This document shows, one piece after another, positions 44,649-53,397 of a stretch of DNA of 64,000 nt. Every line of letters starts with the position of its first letter. Positions within the stretch are counted from its first letter, which is position 1. Under the pieces are notes generated by a model. That model ran no database searches, was not told where the DNA came from, and was given only the letters and a program-made list of their open reading frames with translations. The stretch comes from DASSUW01 sp963811895 (GTDB lineage Bacteria > Actinomycetota > Thermoleophilia > Solirubrobacterales > Solirubrobacteraceae), in NCBI GenBank assembly GCA_963811895.1, contig CAWETE010000010.1, positions 310,001-374,000 on the forward strand, in the 5' to 3' direction. The translations under genes and the position numbers were made by a program.

Positions 44649-45647
44649 TCACCGCCGGCGAACGGCCAGCTGCTCGTGGGTGCAGCCGCGTAGCAGCCCT
44701 CTCAGCTCGGGTGGCCCATCGCCGGCGACGACGACGCACGTCCCAGGCCAGTACGGGCTGTCGGCCGGGGTCGTCCCGAGATATGCGGGCTCGTAGACCC
44801 AGGAGCCGCTGTTCACGAGCTGCACGCCGGTCGCCGTCGTCCAGCCCGGGTCATCGGCCTCGTCCGGGCCCGGACGGTGGAGGTGGCCGAAGATGACGTA
44901 GCTCGCCTCGATCGTCAGACGTTCCACGACCTGCGCCATCGCGAGCAGGCCGGGCCGCCGGCGCGGTCCGCGATAGCCGGCGAGACCCTCCCCCCACCTC
45001 ACCATGGCCTTCGCGCTGCGAGCCAACACCCTCGCCCTCTGAGACTGAGCGACGCGATAGATGGCCCGGTAGAGCGGCTGGAGTACGGCTTCGTAATCGT
45101 CGGGCGTCCGGTAGCCGTTCCGAGGCTCTCGGAGCAGCCTCTCGGTGGCTCGCCGAGCGAGGCACTCGAACGTCGCAACCTGGTTGTGGCAGTCGAGGTA
45201 GTGGCCGTGGGAGGCGTAGACGTCCGCACGCAGCCACAGGCCCGGATACGCGAGCACGACCTCGGTCCCGCCCATACGCTGCGCCAGCTGCGCGAGCGGA
45301 TCGCCGGGCTGCGGGACGGAGACTTGCTCGAGCCCGAGCGCAGCCCGAGCTCCCGCCGCACGGCGGCGCGTCAACCAGCGCGACGCGAGCTGGTAGTCGT
45401 GATTTCCCGCGACCACGGTCACGCGGCGACCGCTCATCGCCTCGCCCAGATCCTCGAAGAAGGGCACCGCCGCCTCCAGCGCCTCGCTGGGGCGTCCGTC
45501 GCGAAGCTCGATCGTGTCGCCGAGCAGAACCACGTGGTCGGCCGCCGCGAGCTCGGTCATCAGCTTCTGCCGAACTTCCGGCCGGCGCAGGAGATCCGCC
45601 TCCGTGCGCGTCCCCAGGTGAAGGTCGGAGATCACTGCGGTCACCAC
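44649..45647 (-). CDS. Metallophosphoesterase
   Basis: Calcineurin-like phosphoesterase of 332 residues with every metal motif: ISDLHLGT (D-x-H) at the N-terminus, LLGDTIEL, VAGNHDYQ near residue 100, the histidine in ASHGHYLD, and FGHLHRPGPDE near 270. No signal peptide. The layout resembles cytosolic UDP-2,3-diacylglucosamine-hydrolase or Ser/Thr-phosphatase-like members; the substrate is not predictable. GTG 45647 (or the next GTG) follows GGAAGG. It is divergent from the unknown gene at 45778. Confidence 0.87.
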   Translation of the reverse strand: MVTAVISDLHLGTRTEADLLRRPEVRQKLMTELAAADHVVLLGDTIELRDGRPSEALEAAVPFFEDLGEAMSGRRVTVVAGNHDYQLASRWLTRRRAAGARAALGLEQVSVPQPGDPLAQLAQRMGGTEVVLAYPGLWLRADVYASHGHYLDCHNQVATFECLARRATERLLREPRNGYRTPDDYEAVLQPLYRAIYRVAQSQRARVLARSAKAMVRWGEGLAGYRGPRRRPGLLAMAQVVERLTIEASYVIFGHLHRPGPDEADDPGWTTATGVQLVNSGSWVYEPAYLGTTPADSPYWPGTCVVVAGDGPPELRGLLRGCTHEQLAVRRR

Positions 45648-45777
45648 GGGGGGATCCTTCCACGCGCATCATCGCCGCCGGCGGAGGTGCGCGGGGGTTT
45701 GAGACCGCGTTAACAAGGAAGAACCAAGCGCAGGCGGAAAGCTGATCTAGAGTGCAGGATGGGTCCAGCCTGCGGCG

Positions 45778-46458
45778 ATGATGCCTCCCATAACAATCAC
45801 GGTCGAGCCGGTGGCGCCTCCGGCAGGGCGGGCCGCTCAGGGGGATCATCCGCATGGGGCGGCCGGTGTCGGCATCGTCGCAGCGCCAGAGCCGGGCCGC
45901 ATGCACGCGCCCGACCTGATCGAGCCGGTGGTCGGTTTCAGGAACTGGAGGATCCTCCGCACCGGTTCCGCTCAGGGCGCACTCAGCTCGCCGTATGTCC
46001 CGGTCGTCTGGTCGGAGCCCGTCATGCGGGCGGAGTGCCGCCGGTGGCGCACGCCTGAGGCGCTGCTCGACCCACCCCACGCCGCTCCCCGATCCGAGTG
46101 CGGCTGCGGCATCCGCGCCTACCACGCGCCCACCGGTGATTTCTCAAAGGTCGACTACCGCGCGGTCTCCGGGATCGTAACCCTCTGGGGCAGGATCGAG
46201 ATCGGCGCTGACGAGATGCGCGCCGAGCTGGCGCGGGTCGAGGCGCTCGCCCTGTACAGCCGGTGGAGCCGACGCCAGCGCGATGCCGTGCAGGAGGTCG
46301 CTGCCAACCTCGGCGCCGAGGTCGTCGACCTGAGTGAGCTCGGTGAGGCGGCCGCGAGCTTCGGCGCCCCGCCGCCGGCTTCGCTGCTTGCGGATCCCCC
46401 ACCCAAGGGCATCCGGGATCGCTTCGTCGCGCTCTTCACCTCGCGCGTGGGTGACTAA
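45778..46458 (+). CDS. Unknown actinobacterial-type protein with CxCG motif
   Basis: 226 residues, no recognised enzymatic domain. Features: VVGFRNWRI near residue 52, SSPYVPVVWSEPVMRAECRR, then a cysteine cluster (SECGCGIRAYHA, about 108-119) and a hydrophobic strand VSGIVTLWGRIEI before a helical, charged C-terminal part (EMRAELARVEALALYSRWSR). The first 40 residues are low-complexity and ATG 45901 (MHAPDLIEPVVGF) may be the true start; neither has a good ribosome site. TAGAGT at 45748-45753 may be its -10. The cysteines could bind metal with the nearby histidines. It lies 174 bp before the membrane sigma factor on the same strand, so a regulatory link is conceivable. Confidence 0.65.
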   Translation: MMPPITITVEPVAPPAGRAAQGDHPHGAAGVGIVAAPEPGRMHAPDLIEPVVGFRNWRILRTGSAQGALSSPYVPVVWSEPVMRAECRRWRTPEALLDPPHAAPRSECGCGIRAYHAPTGDFSKVDYRAVSGIVTLWGRIEIGADEMRAELARVEALALYSRWSRRQRDAVQEVAANLGAEVVDLSELGEAAASFGAPPPASLLADPPPKGIRDRFVALFTSRVGD

Positions 46459-46478
46459 AAGTCATTTTTGGTCAATCG

Positions 46479-46494
46479 TTCACTGTTCGGTGAA
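46479..46494. promoter_or_regulatory. Inverted repeat upstream of the sigma-RHH gene
   Basis: TTCAC-tgttcg-GTGAA in an unusually AT-rich patch (about 46454-46500) just after the preceding gene. It could be an operator, possibly for the RHH domain encoded downstream, or a weak terminator. No clear SigB-type promoter was found. Confidence 0.35.
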
Positions 46495-46632
46495 ATTTGA
46501 GTGCAGGAAACCGGTGCACGCTGGGGACTTCGAAGGTAGGGTGTCTCGGCCACCCAACGCCCGGCGCCGACTGGCGGTGATTGAACGAGACAGCTGACAC
46601 GCAGCGAGAGACAGACGGCCACGGGACGGCTC

Positions 46633-47655
46633 TTGGCGGCCTACCACACGGCCGGCGACCACCGGGCTCGCGAGCGGCTCGTGCAGCTCTACCTGCCACT
46701 CGTCGAGGCGCTCGCGAACCGCTACCGCGTTCTCGGCGCGGAACGCGACGACCTCGTGCAAGTCGGGGCGATCGGGCTCCTCAACGCGATCGAGCGCTTC
46801 GATCCGACGCGCGGCGACGAGTTCGCCGCCTTCGCCGTCCCCACGATCGCGGGAGAGATCAAGCGTCATCTGCGCGATCGCTGCAGGACCGTCCGGCTGC
46901 CGCGACAGCTGGTGGAGGCGAGCGTGCGCCTCCCGGCCGCTCGCGAGCACATGACCGCCCGGCTCGGAAGGCCCCCGGACGCGCGTGAGCTCGCCGAGGA
47001 GCTCGGCGTGGCCGAGGAGGATCTCCCGGTACTCGAGGGGCCGGCCGACCTGCCGGTGGAGGCGGTGGACGCCACCGCAGACGAGGAGCTCGACAGTCAC
47101 CTCCTGCTCACCGGGGCATTCGAGGTCCTCGACGAGACCGAGCGGCGGATCGTCTACCTGCGCTTCGTCCGTGAAGTGAGCCGCCGCGAGGCGGCGGCGG
47201 AGCTCGGCATGACCGCCGACCTGCTCGGGCGCCGGACCGAGGCCGCCCTGGCCAAGCTGCGCGCCCAGCTCGAAGACAGTGCGTTTCCGAGCGTCGCCGA
47301 TGACAATCGAGACGAAGCCGACGAGACCGAGGCCCTGCCGGCGTCAGAGGGGAACCAGAACGGCAGCGCAGCCGGCCCTTCCCAGCGGGGCGGGGTGGGT
47401 GTGCGGGGTGGCCGGATCCTCGTCCGCATGCCGCCGCCGATGCACGACGAGCTGGCCGACGCAGCGGGGCGCGAGGGCCTGAGCCTGAATCAGCACATCA
47501 CCAACGTGCTCGACTCGGCGTTGCACGCCGAGCATCAACAGGTGTCTCCGGGGCCTCGTTGGCTTCCGGCAGCGCTCGTCGCGCACATCCTCATCACCTT
47601 GGTCTGCGTCGCGGCCGCGATCGTGCTGCTGGTGGCCTGGCATCAGGGCTGGTAG
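46633..47655 (+). CDS. Group 3-type (SigB/SigF-like) sigma factor fused to a ribbon-helix-helix domain and a C-terminal membrane helix
   Basis: 340 residues in one frame. Sigma region 2 occupies about 5-85 (LVQLYLPLVEALANRYRVLG, DLVQVGAIGLLNAIERFDPT, EFAAFAVPTIAGEIKRHLRD), region 3 about 88-135, and region 4 about 163-212 (VLDETERRIVYLRFVREVSR). An acidic/low-complexity linker (215-258) leads to a HicB/Arc-like RHH domain (259-298; GRILVRMPPPMHDELADAAG, SLNQHITNVL) and a transmembrane helix (311-336; ALVAHILITLVCVAAAIVLL). The sigma part should therefore be held at the membrane. The start is uncertain: TTG 46633 is the first usual start in frame after a stop at 46582, and homology seems to begin slightly earlier (GRLLAAYH). 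The same RHH-helix module exists alone at 30485. Confidence 0.82.
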   Translation: MAAYHTAGDHRARERLVQLYLPLVEALANRYRVLGAERDDLVQVGAIGLLNAIERFDPTRGDEFAAFAVPTIAGEIKRHLRDRCRTVRLPRQLVEASVRLPAAREHMTARLGRPPDARELAEELGVAEEDLPVLEGPADLPVEAVDATADEELDSHLLLTGAFEVLDETERRIVYLRFVREVSRREAAAELGMTADLLGRRTEAALAKLRAQLEDSAFPSVADDNRDEADETEALPASEGNQNGSAAGPSQRGGVGVRGGRILVRMPPPMHDELADAAGREGLSLNQHITNVLDSALHAEHQQVSPGPRWLPAALVAHILITLVCVAAAIVLLVAWHQGW

Positions 47656-47669
47656 CCGCCGGGCGAGAC

Positions 47670-47675
47670 TAGACT
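47670..47675 (+). promoter_or_regulatory. -10 element (TAGACT) of the B12-binding mutase subunit
   Basis: TAGACT ends 8 bases before the ATG at 47684, with no room for a Shine-Dalgarno. This matches the arrangement in front of the large mutase subunit (7 bases) and thiolase (6 bases), suggesting shared leaderless promoters. Confidence 0.5.
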
Positions 47676-47683
47676 CACCGCCC

Positions 47684-48082
47684 ATGGCCGAGCGCAAGAT
47701 CCGGGTGGTGGTGGCGAAGCCCGGGCTCGACGGGCACGACCGGGGCGCGAAGATCATCGCCCGCGCGCTGCGCGACGCCGGCATGGAGGTCATCTACACG
47801 GGCCTGCACCAGACGCCCGAGCAGATCGTCGAGACGGTCCTGCAGGAGGACGCCGACGCCGTCGGCCTGTCGATCCTGTCGGGCGCCCACATGACGCTCG
47901 TCCCGCGCGTCGTCGAGCTGCTGCGCGAGCAGGACGCCGGCGACGTCGTGGTCACCGTCGGCGGCACGATCCCGTCGCAGGACATCCCCGAGCTGAAGGA
48001 GCTCGGGGTGGCCGAGGTCTTCACGCCCGGCGCGCCGACTCAGGCGATCATCGACTTCATCCGCGGCGCCGTCACTCCGTGA
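47684..48082 (+). CDS. Methylmalonyl-CoA mutase, cobalamin-binding small subunit
   Basis: 132-residue flavodoxin-like B12-binding domain. The DxHxxG motif is D16-G-H18-D-R-G21, with H18 the lower cobalt ligand; SILSGAHMTLVP and VTVGGTIPSQDIPELKELGV are the remaining cobalamin-loop signatures (SxL and GG). It partners the large subunit at 28489, forming a two-chain mutase as in some archaea and deep-branching actinobacteria. Separate location with the same promoter pattern suggests co-regulation without an operon. The 3' end overlaps the convergent aldo/keto reductase gene by 11 bases. Confidence 0.92.
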   Translation: MAERKIRVVVAKPGLDGHDRGAKIIARALRDAGMEVIYTGLHQTPEQIVETVLQEDADAVGLSILSGAHMTLVPRVVELLREQDAGDVVVTVGGTIPSQDIPELKELGVAEVFTPGAPTQAIIDFIRGAVTP

Positions 48083-48956
48083 GCGCCGCGAGCTCCGAGG
48101 CGTCCACCTCGAGCGCTCCGAACGCCTCGCGCACCTGATCGGCGGTGCGCGCGCCGAAGCACGCGTAGACGGGGAAGGGCTGCGCGAGCGCCCACGCGAG
48201 CGCGACCTGGGACGCCGTGAAGCCGAGCCGCTCGCCGAGCTGCTCGGCGCGCCGGCGCCGCTCGCGGTTCACCGGGTTGTCGTAGACGCGCAGGACGTCT
48301 GAGCCGTCGCGTCCGAAGAAGTAGCCGCGCGCCTGGGCGGACCAGGCCAGCAGCGGCGTCTGCGTCCGCTCGTGCCAGGCGAAGATCTCCGGCTCGTTGG
48401 CCGATCGCGTGTCCGCCCACTGCTCCTCGTTCTGGCCGGCGAGCGAGAGGTGCTGGCTGCTCAGGCAGAAGCCCTCGAGCCCGTGCTCGGCCGCCCACGC
48501 GTTGGCCTCGTCGATCCGCGCCGTCGTCCAGTTCGAGGTGCCGTACGCGCGGATCAGGCCGGCTTCCCGCAGCCCGGTGAGCGCTTCGATGATCGTTCCC
48601 ACCGGCACCGACGGGTCGTCGCGGTGCAGGAGGTAGACGTCGATCGGCCCGTGCAGGAGCTCGACGCTCTCGCGCAGATCGCGCTCGATCTCCTCCGGGG
48701 TGACGCGCTTGCGGGCGCCGCTCGGATGCGCGCCCTTGGAGACGATCACGAGCCGCTCGCGCGCCGCGGAGGGCTGCCGCGAGAGCCACTCGCCGAGCGC
48801 GCGCTCGCTGTCGCCGTCGGCGTAGACGCGAGCCGTGTCGATCGCGTTGCCACCGAGGCGGACGTACTCGTCGAGCACGCCCTCGTCCGACTCGGTCAGC
48901 AGCATCGTGCCGAGCACCAGGCGTGGCAACGAGGTCAAGATGTGAGCGCTCTCCAT
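48072..48956 (-). CDS. Aldo/keto reductase
   Basis: NADPH-dependent TIM-barrel oxidoreductase of 294 residues. The catalytic tetrad is visible: aspartate and tyrosine in NAIDTARVYADGDSE, lysine in VIVSKGAHPSG, histidine in VYLLHRDD. The cofactor-binding C-terminal part includes LLAWSAQARGYFFGRDGS. ATG 48956 is divergent from the arabinose-type ABC operon, and the LacI-type operator lies between, so both may be co-regulated. A role in pentose or uronate reduction would fit but is inferred from location. Confidence 0.9.
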   Translation of the reverse strand: MESAHILTSLPRLVLGTMLLTESDEGVLDEYVRLGGNAIDTARVYADGDSERALGEWLSRQPSAARERLVIVSKGAHPSGARKRVTPEEIERDLRESVELLHGPIDVYLLHRDDPSVPVGTIIEALTGLREAGLIRAYGTSNWTTARIDEANAWAAEHGLEGFCLSSQHLSLAGQNEEQWADTRSANEPEIFAWHERTQTPLLAWSAQARGYFFGRDGSDVLRVYDNPVNRERRRRAEQLGERLGFTASQVALAWALAQPFPVYACFGARTADQVREAFGALEVDASELAALTE

Positions 48957-48981
48957 TGCAGGTCAGGAATGCAATGTCCGG

Positions 48982-49010
48982 TTGACAGCGCGAAATGTTA
49001 GCGATAACAA
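48982..49010 (+). promoter_or_regulatory. Promoter with overlapping LacI-type operator for the sugar operon
   Basis: TTGACA (48982-48987) is a consensus -35; the best -10 candidates are GATAAC (spacing 15) or TAACAA (spacing 17). TGTTA-gcga-TAACA (48996-49009) is an inverted repeat of the LacI/PurR-family type (consensus about TGTTAnCGnTAACA) and covers the -10, so binding would block transcription. No lacI-type gene is in this window. Confidence 0.65.
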
Positions 49011-49069
49011 TTGGACTTCGCCAGCAGCGACCACCAGGTCCGCGCGAGCGTACGAGAGGAGGAGGACCC

Positions 49070-50161
49070 TTGACTGACCAGGCCAGGCCTCTGGAGGACC
49101 GATCGCGTCTCGATATCACGCGTCGGACGGCGCTGGCGGGCGGTGGTGCCGCCCTGCTGGCAACGGCGCTGGCCGCGTGCGGCCAGTCGAGCGACGACGA
49201 CAACGCCGCCAGCAACGGCAGCGCGGGCGCGGGCAACTTCCCGAAGACCCCGGAGTACAACTTCGTCTTCGTCAACCACGTCACGACCAACCCGTTCTTC
49301 GTCCCGACGCAGTACGGCGCCGAGGACGCCTGCGCACTGCTCAAGTGCAAGTACCAGTGGACGGGGTCGGAGACCGCGAACGTCTCCGAGATGGTCAACG
49401 CCTTCAACACGGCGATCGCCGGCAAGGCCGACGGCATCGCGATCGCCATCACCGACGGGAAGGCCTTCAACGGCCCGACCGACAAGGCGCTCGCGGCCGG
49501 CATCCCGGTCGTGTCCTACAACGCCGACGACCCCGCCAACAACCGCCTCGCCTACATCGGGCAGGACCTGTTCCTGTCCGGCGTGGAGATGGGCAAGCGG
49601 ATCGTCGAGCTCGTGCCCTCCGGCAAGATCGCGCTGTTCATCGCCACCCCGGGCTCGCTCAACATCCAGCCGCGCATCGACGGGGCGATCCAGGCGATCA
49701 AGGACTCGGGCAAGGACATCGACTACAAGACGATCGCCACCGGGGCCGAGCTCAACGAGGAGCTCTCGCGCGTCGACGCGTGGTGGATCGGCAACAAGGA
49801 CGCGAAGGGCATGTTCGCCGTCGACGCCGGCTCCACGCAGAGCGTCGGCCAGGTGATCGAGAAGTACAAGCTCCGCGACCAGGACGTGAAGGGCGGCGGG
49901 TACGACACCCTGCCGAAGACGCTCGAGCTGCTCCAGGCCGACCAGCTGGACTTCACGATCGACCAGCAGCCCTACCTGCAGGGCATGTATCCGGTCATCC
50001 AGCTCTTCGTCTACAAGATCTCGGGCGGGTTGACGGGCCCGGCCGAGTCGAACACGGGCCTGAAGTTCGTGACCAAGGACGACGCCGGCACCTACAGCGC
50101 GAACCCGTCGCGCTTCGAGGGCTCCACCGAAGACCAAAAGGTGATCAGGAGTGGCACCTGA
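49070..50161 (+). CDS. Sugar ABC transporter substrate-binding lipoprotein (Tat-exported)
   Basis: Periplasmic-binding-protein-like lipoprotein of the ribose/arabinose class, 363 residues. TTG 49070 is selected by the strong GAGGAGGAGGA upstream. The N-terminus has a twin-arginine signal (DITRRTALAGGGAALLATAL) ending in the lipobox LAAC, then a serine/asparagine linker. The two-lobed binding domain includes VTTNPFFVPTQYGAED, GKADGIAIAITDGKAF and GIPVVSYNADDP. Tat export suggests that it folds, perhaps with a cofactor or quickly, before translocation. First gene of the operon; the permease start overlaps its 3' end by 11 bases. Confidence 0.9.
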   Translation: MTDQARPLEDRSRLDITRRTALAGGGAALLATALAACGQSSDDDNAASNGSAGAGNFPKTPEYNFVFVNHVTTNPFFVPTQYGAEDACALLKCKYQWTGSETANVSEMVNAFNTAIAGKADGIAIAITDGKAFNGPTDKALAAGIPVVSYNADDPANNRLAYIGQDLFLSGVEMGKRIVELVPSGKIALFIATPGSLNIQPRIDGAIQAIKDSGKDIDYKTIATGAELNEELSRVDAWWIGNKDAKGMFAVDAGSTQSVGQVIEKYKLRDQDVKGGGYDTLPKTLELLQADQLDFTIDQQPYLQGMYPVIQLFVYKISGGLTGPAESNTGLKFVTKDDAGTYSANPSRFEGSTEDQKVIRSGT

Positions 50162-51206
50162 GCCGGTCGATACGGCTCCCGCCGCGGCGCCCGAGGCCGC
50201 CGCGGCGGGATCCGCCGCAGAAGCTGCGCCGCCGAGCCGGGCCGCCCGTGCGGTCGAGCTCGCGCTCGGCCGGCGCGAGCTGAGCATCGCGGTCGTCGCG
50301 ATCGCGCTCTACGTCTACTTCCTCAACACGGCCACGGACTTCGCCTCGACGGCGAACATCCAGACGCTCGGGACCTTCATCGCGGCGACCGCGATCATCG
50401 CCGCCGGCCAGGTCTTCCTGATGATCTCGGGCGAGATCGACCTGTCGGTCGGCCAGGTCTTCGCGCTCACCGCGTTCGTCATGTACTACCTCGAGGACGC
50501 GGGCGTGCCGCTCATGCTCGCGGTCGTCCTGTCGCTGGTCGCGGCGTCGCTGATCGGCCTCGTCAACGGCGTGATCACGACCGTCGTCGGCGTCTCGTCG
50601 TTCATCACGACGCTGGGGGCGTTCTTCTTCCTCAACGGCCTGACGCTGACGCTCTCCAACGGCCGCCCGGTGGACACCCCCGGCGGCGAGTCGTTCACCA
50701 GCATCTTCGGCGGCGGCTCCTACTCGGGGATCCTGTGGGCGATCGGCCTGACCCTGGCGCTCCAGGTGCTGCTCATGCGCACCCGCTGGGGCCTGCACAC
50801 CTTCGCCGTCGGCGGCAACCTGCTCGGCTCGCGCGAGGCCGGCATCCGCGTGCGCTGGGTCAAGACGCGCAACTTCATGCTGGCCAGCACGCTGGCCGGC
50901 TTCGCCGGCATCCTCGAGGCGGTCCGCATCACGTCGACCGACCCGCTGGCCGGCGGCTCGGGGATCATGTTCGCGGCGATCGCGAGCGCCGTCATCGGCG
51001 GCACGCTGCTGGCGGGCGGCAGCGGCACGGTGATCGGCGCCTTCCTCGGCGCCTGCGTGCTCGGCATCCTGCGCGACGGCTTCACGCTCCAGGGGGTCAG
51101 CGCCTTCACGTTCGACCTCATCCTGGGCCTCGCGATCCTCGTCGCGATGGTGGTCGACATCTACGTCACGCGGCTGCGCCACCGCGGCGGCAGGGGGGAG
51201 ACCTGA
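50151..51206 (+). CDS. Sugar ABC transporter permease (RbsC/FrcC family)
   Basis: Integral membrane permease of 351 residues with eight to ten helices. Family landmarks are MISGEIDLSVGQVFALTAFV, VGVSSFITTLGAFFFLNGLT, FAVGGNLLGSREAGIRVRWV (the EAA-like coupling loop) and SAVIGGTLLAGGSGTVIGAF. The N-terminal 40 residues are an alanine/glutamate-rich cytoplasmic extension. GTG 50151 overlaps the binding-protein gene. It works with the ATPase encoded just downstream, the substrate being a pentose by context. Confidence 0.92.
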   Translation: MAPEPVDTAPAAAPEAAAAGSAAEAAPPSRAARAVELALGRRELSIAVVAIALYVYFLNTATDFASTANIQTLGTFIAATAIIAAGQVFLMISGEIDLSVGQVFALTAFVMYYLEDAGVPLMLAVVLSLVAASLIGLVNGVITTVVGVSSFITTLGAFFFLNGLTLTLSNGRPVDTPGGESFTSIFGGGSYSGILWAIGLTLALQVLLMRTRWGLHTFAVGGNLLGSREAGIRVRWVKTRNFMLASTLAGFAGILEAVRITSTDPLAGGSGIMFAAIASAVIGGTLLAGGSGTVIGAFLGACVLGILRDGFTLQGVSAFTFDLILGLAILVAMVVDIYVTRLRHRGGRGET

Positions 51207-51207
51207 C

Positions 51208-51952
<745 letters not shown>

Positions 51953-51966
<14 letters not shown>

Positions 51967-53362
51967 CGGCAGACCGGCGCGGCCCCGGATCGGGCTGCTC
52001 GGCGTGATGCAGGAGCTCTACGACGAGATGCTCCCGGGCATCACCGAGCGCCAGGCCGGCTACGCGCAGGCGATCGGCTCCAAGCTCTCGAGCGTCGCCG
52101 ACGTCCAGGTGGCGCCGCCGGCCCGCAACCGCGAGGACGTCGAGCGCACCGTGCGCGCCTTCGAGGCCGAAGGCGTCGACGGCCTGCTGGTCGTGATGCT
52201 CACCTACGGGCCGGCGATGCGCGTGCGCGCGCTGGCCGACTCGCGGCTGCCGGTCTGCCTGGCCAACATCCAGCCCGAGCCCGAGGTCACCGCCGCGTGG
52301 GACATGGCGGACCTGACCTACAACCAGGGCATCCACGGCGCGCAGGACACGGCCAACGCGATGGTGCGCGCCGGCCGGCCGTTCCACGTGGTGACCGACG
52401 ACTGGCGGGCGCCCGCCTTCGCCCGCGCGATCGGCGCCTGGGCGCGCGCCGCCGCCGCCGCCTCGCGCTGGCGCGACCTGCGCGTGGCCGTGTTCGGCTA
52501 CGCGATGAACGGGATGGGCGACATCCGGGTCGACGTGCACACGCTGCTGCGCACCCTCGGCCCGCAGGTCGACGCGCTGGCGCCGGGGGCGCTGCACCGC
52601 GCCGCGGCGGCGGTCGGCGCCGCCGAGGTGCGGCAGCTGATCGCCGACGAGAACGCGCAGTTCGAGGTCGACCCGCGGCTGAGCGAGGTCGAGCGCGAGC
52701 AGCACGCGCGCATGCAGCTCGGGATCGAGCAGGTGCTCGTCGACGGCGGCTACGGCGCCTACTCGACGCACTTCGGCGTCATCGCCGAGGACGGCCGGTT
52801 CGAGCGGCTGCCGCTCGCCGCCGCCTCGAGCCTGATGGCCAAGGGCTACGGCTTCGCGGCCGAGGGCGACGCGCTCACGGCTGCGCTGATGTCGGCGGCC
52901 CACTGGCTGCTCGGCGAGACGCAGTTCACCGAGATGTACGCGATGGACTTCCCGCGCGACGCGGTGCTGATGAGCCATATGGGCGAGGGCAACTGGGCGT
53001 TGGCCCGGGAGGATCGCCCCGTACGGCTGATCAAGCGGCCGCTCGGCATCGGCGGGTTGGACGACCCGCCGACGTTCCTGTTCCAGTACCGCACCGGACC
53101 CGCCACGTTGGCAACGCTCACAGCGGTGGGGGACGAGCGCTTCCGGCTCGTGGTGGCGGAGGGTGAGGTCCTGGACAGCGACGAGCTTCCTGCGCTGGAG
53201 ATGCCCTACGGGCTCTTCCGGCCGGACACGGGAGTGAGGCAGTGCATGGATGCGTGGCTGAGGTTCGGGGGGCCGCACCACCAGGTGCTCAACCCCGGGC
53301 GACAGGCCGCGGCATGGCGCCTCTTCTGCGAGGCGACCGGGATCGAGTTCGCCGCGGCCTGA
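51953..53362 (+). CDS. L-arabinose/L-fucose isomerase family protein
   Basis: Ketol-isomerase of about 469 residues. Metal and active-site residues of the arabinose isomerase type are visible: E327 in FTEMYAMDF, E345 and H342 in SHMGEGNW, and H442/H443 in GPHHQVLNPGRQ. The N-terminal domain (PRIGLLGVMQELYDEMLPGI) matches the substrate-cap region. L-arabinose to L-ribulose is the best guess, but the kinase and epimerase that would follow (araB, araD) are not in the window, so another aldose is possible. GTG/ATG choice at 51953 keeps a short overlap with the ATPase gene. Confidence 0.82.
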
Positions 53363-53397
53363 ATCCGAGGTACCGAGTCCCTACACGGGAGAGAGTC

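Noticed and set aside
45759..46058. 99-codon frame starting at ATG 45759, close after TAGAGT
   Set aside because: Different frame from the conserved-looking protein at 45778; glycine/arginine-rich shadow.
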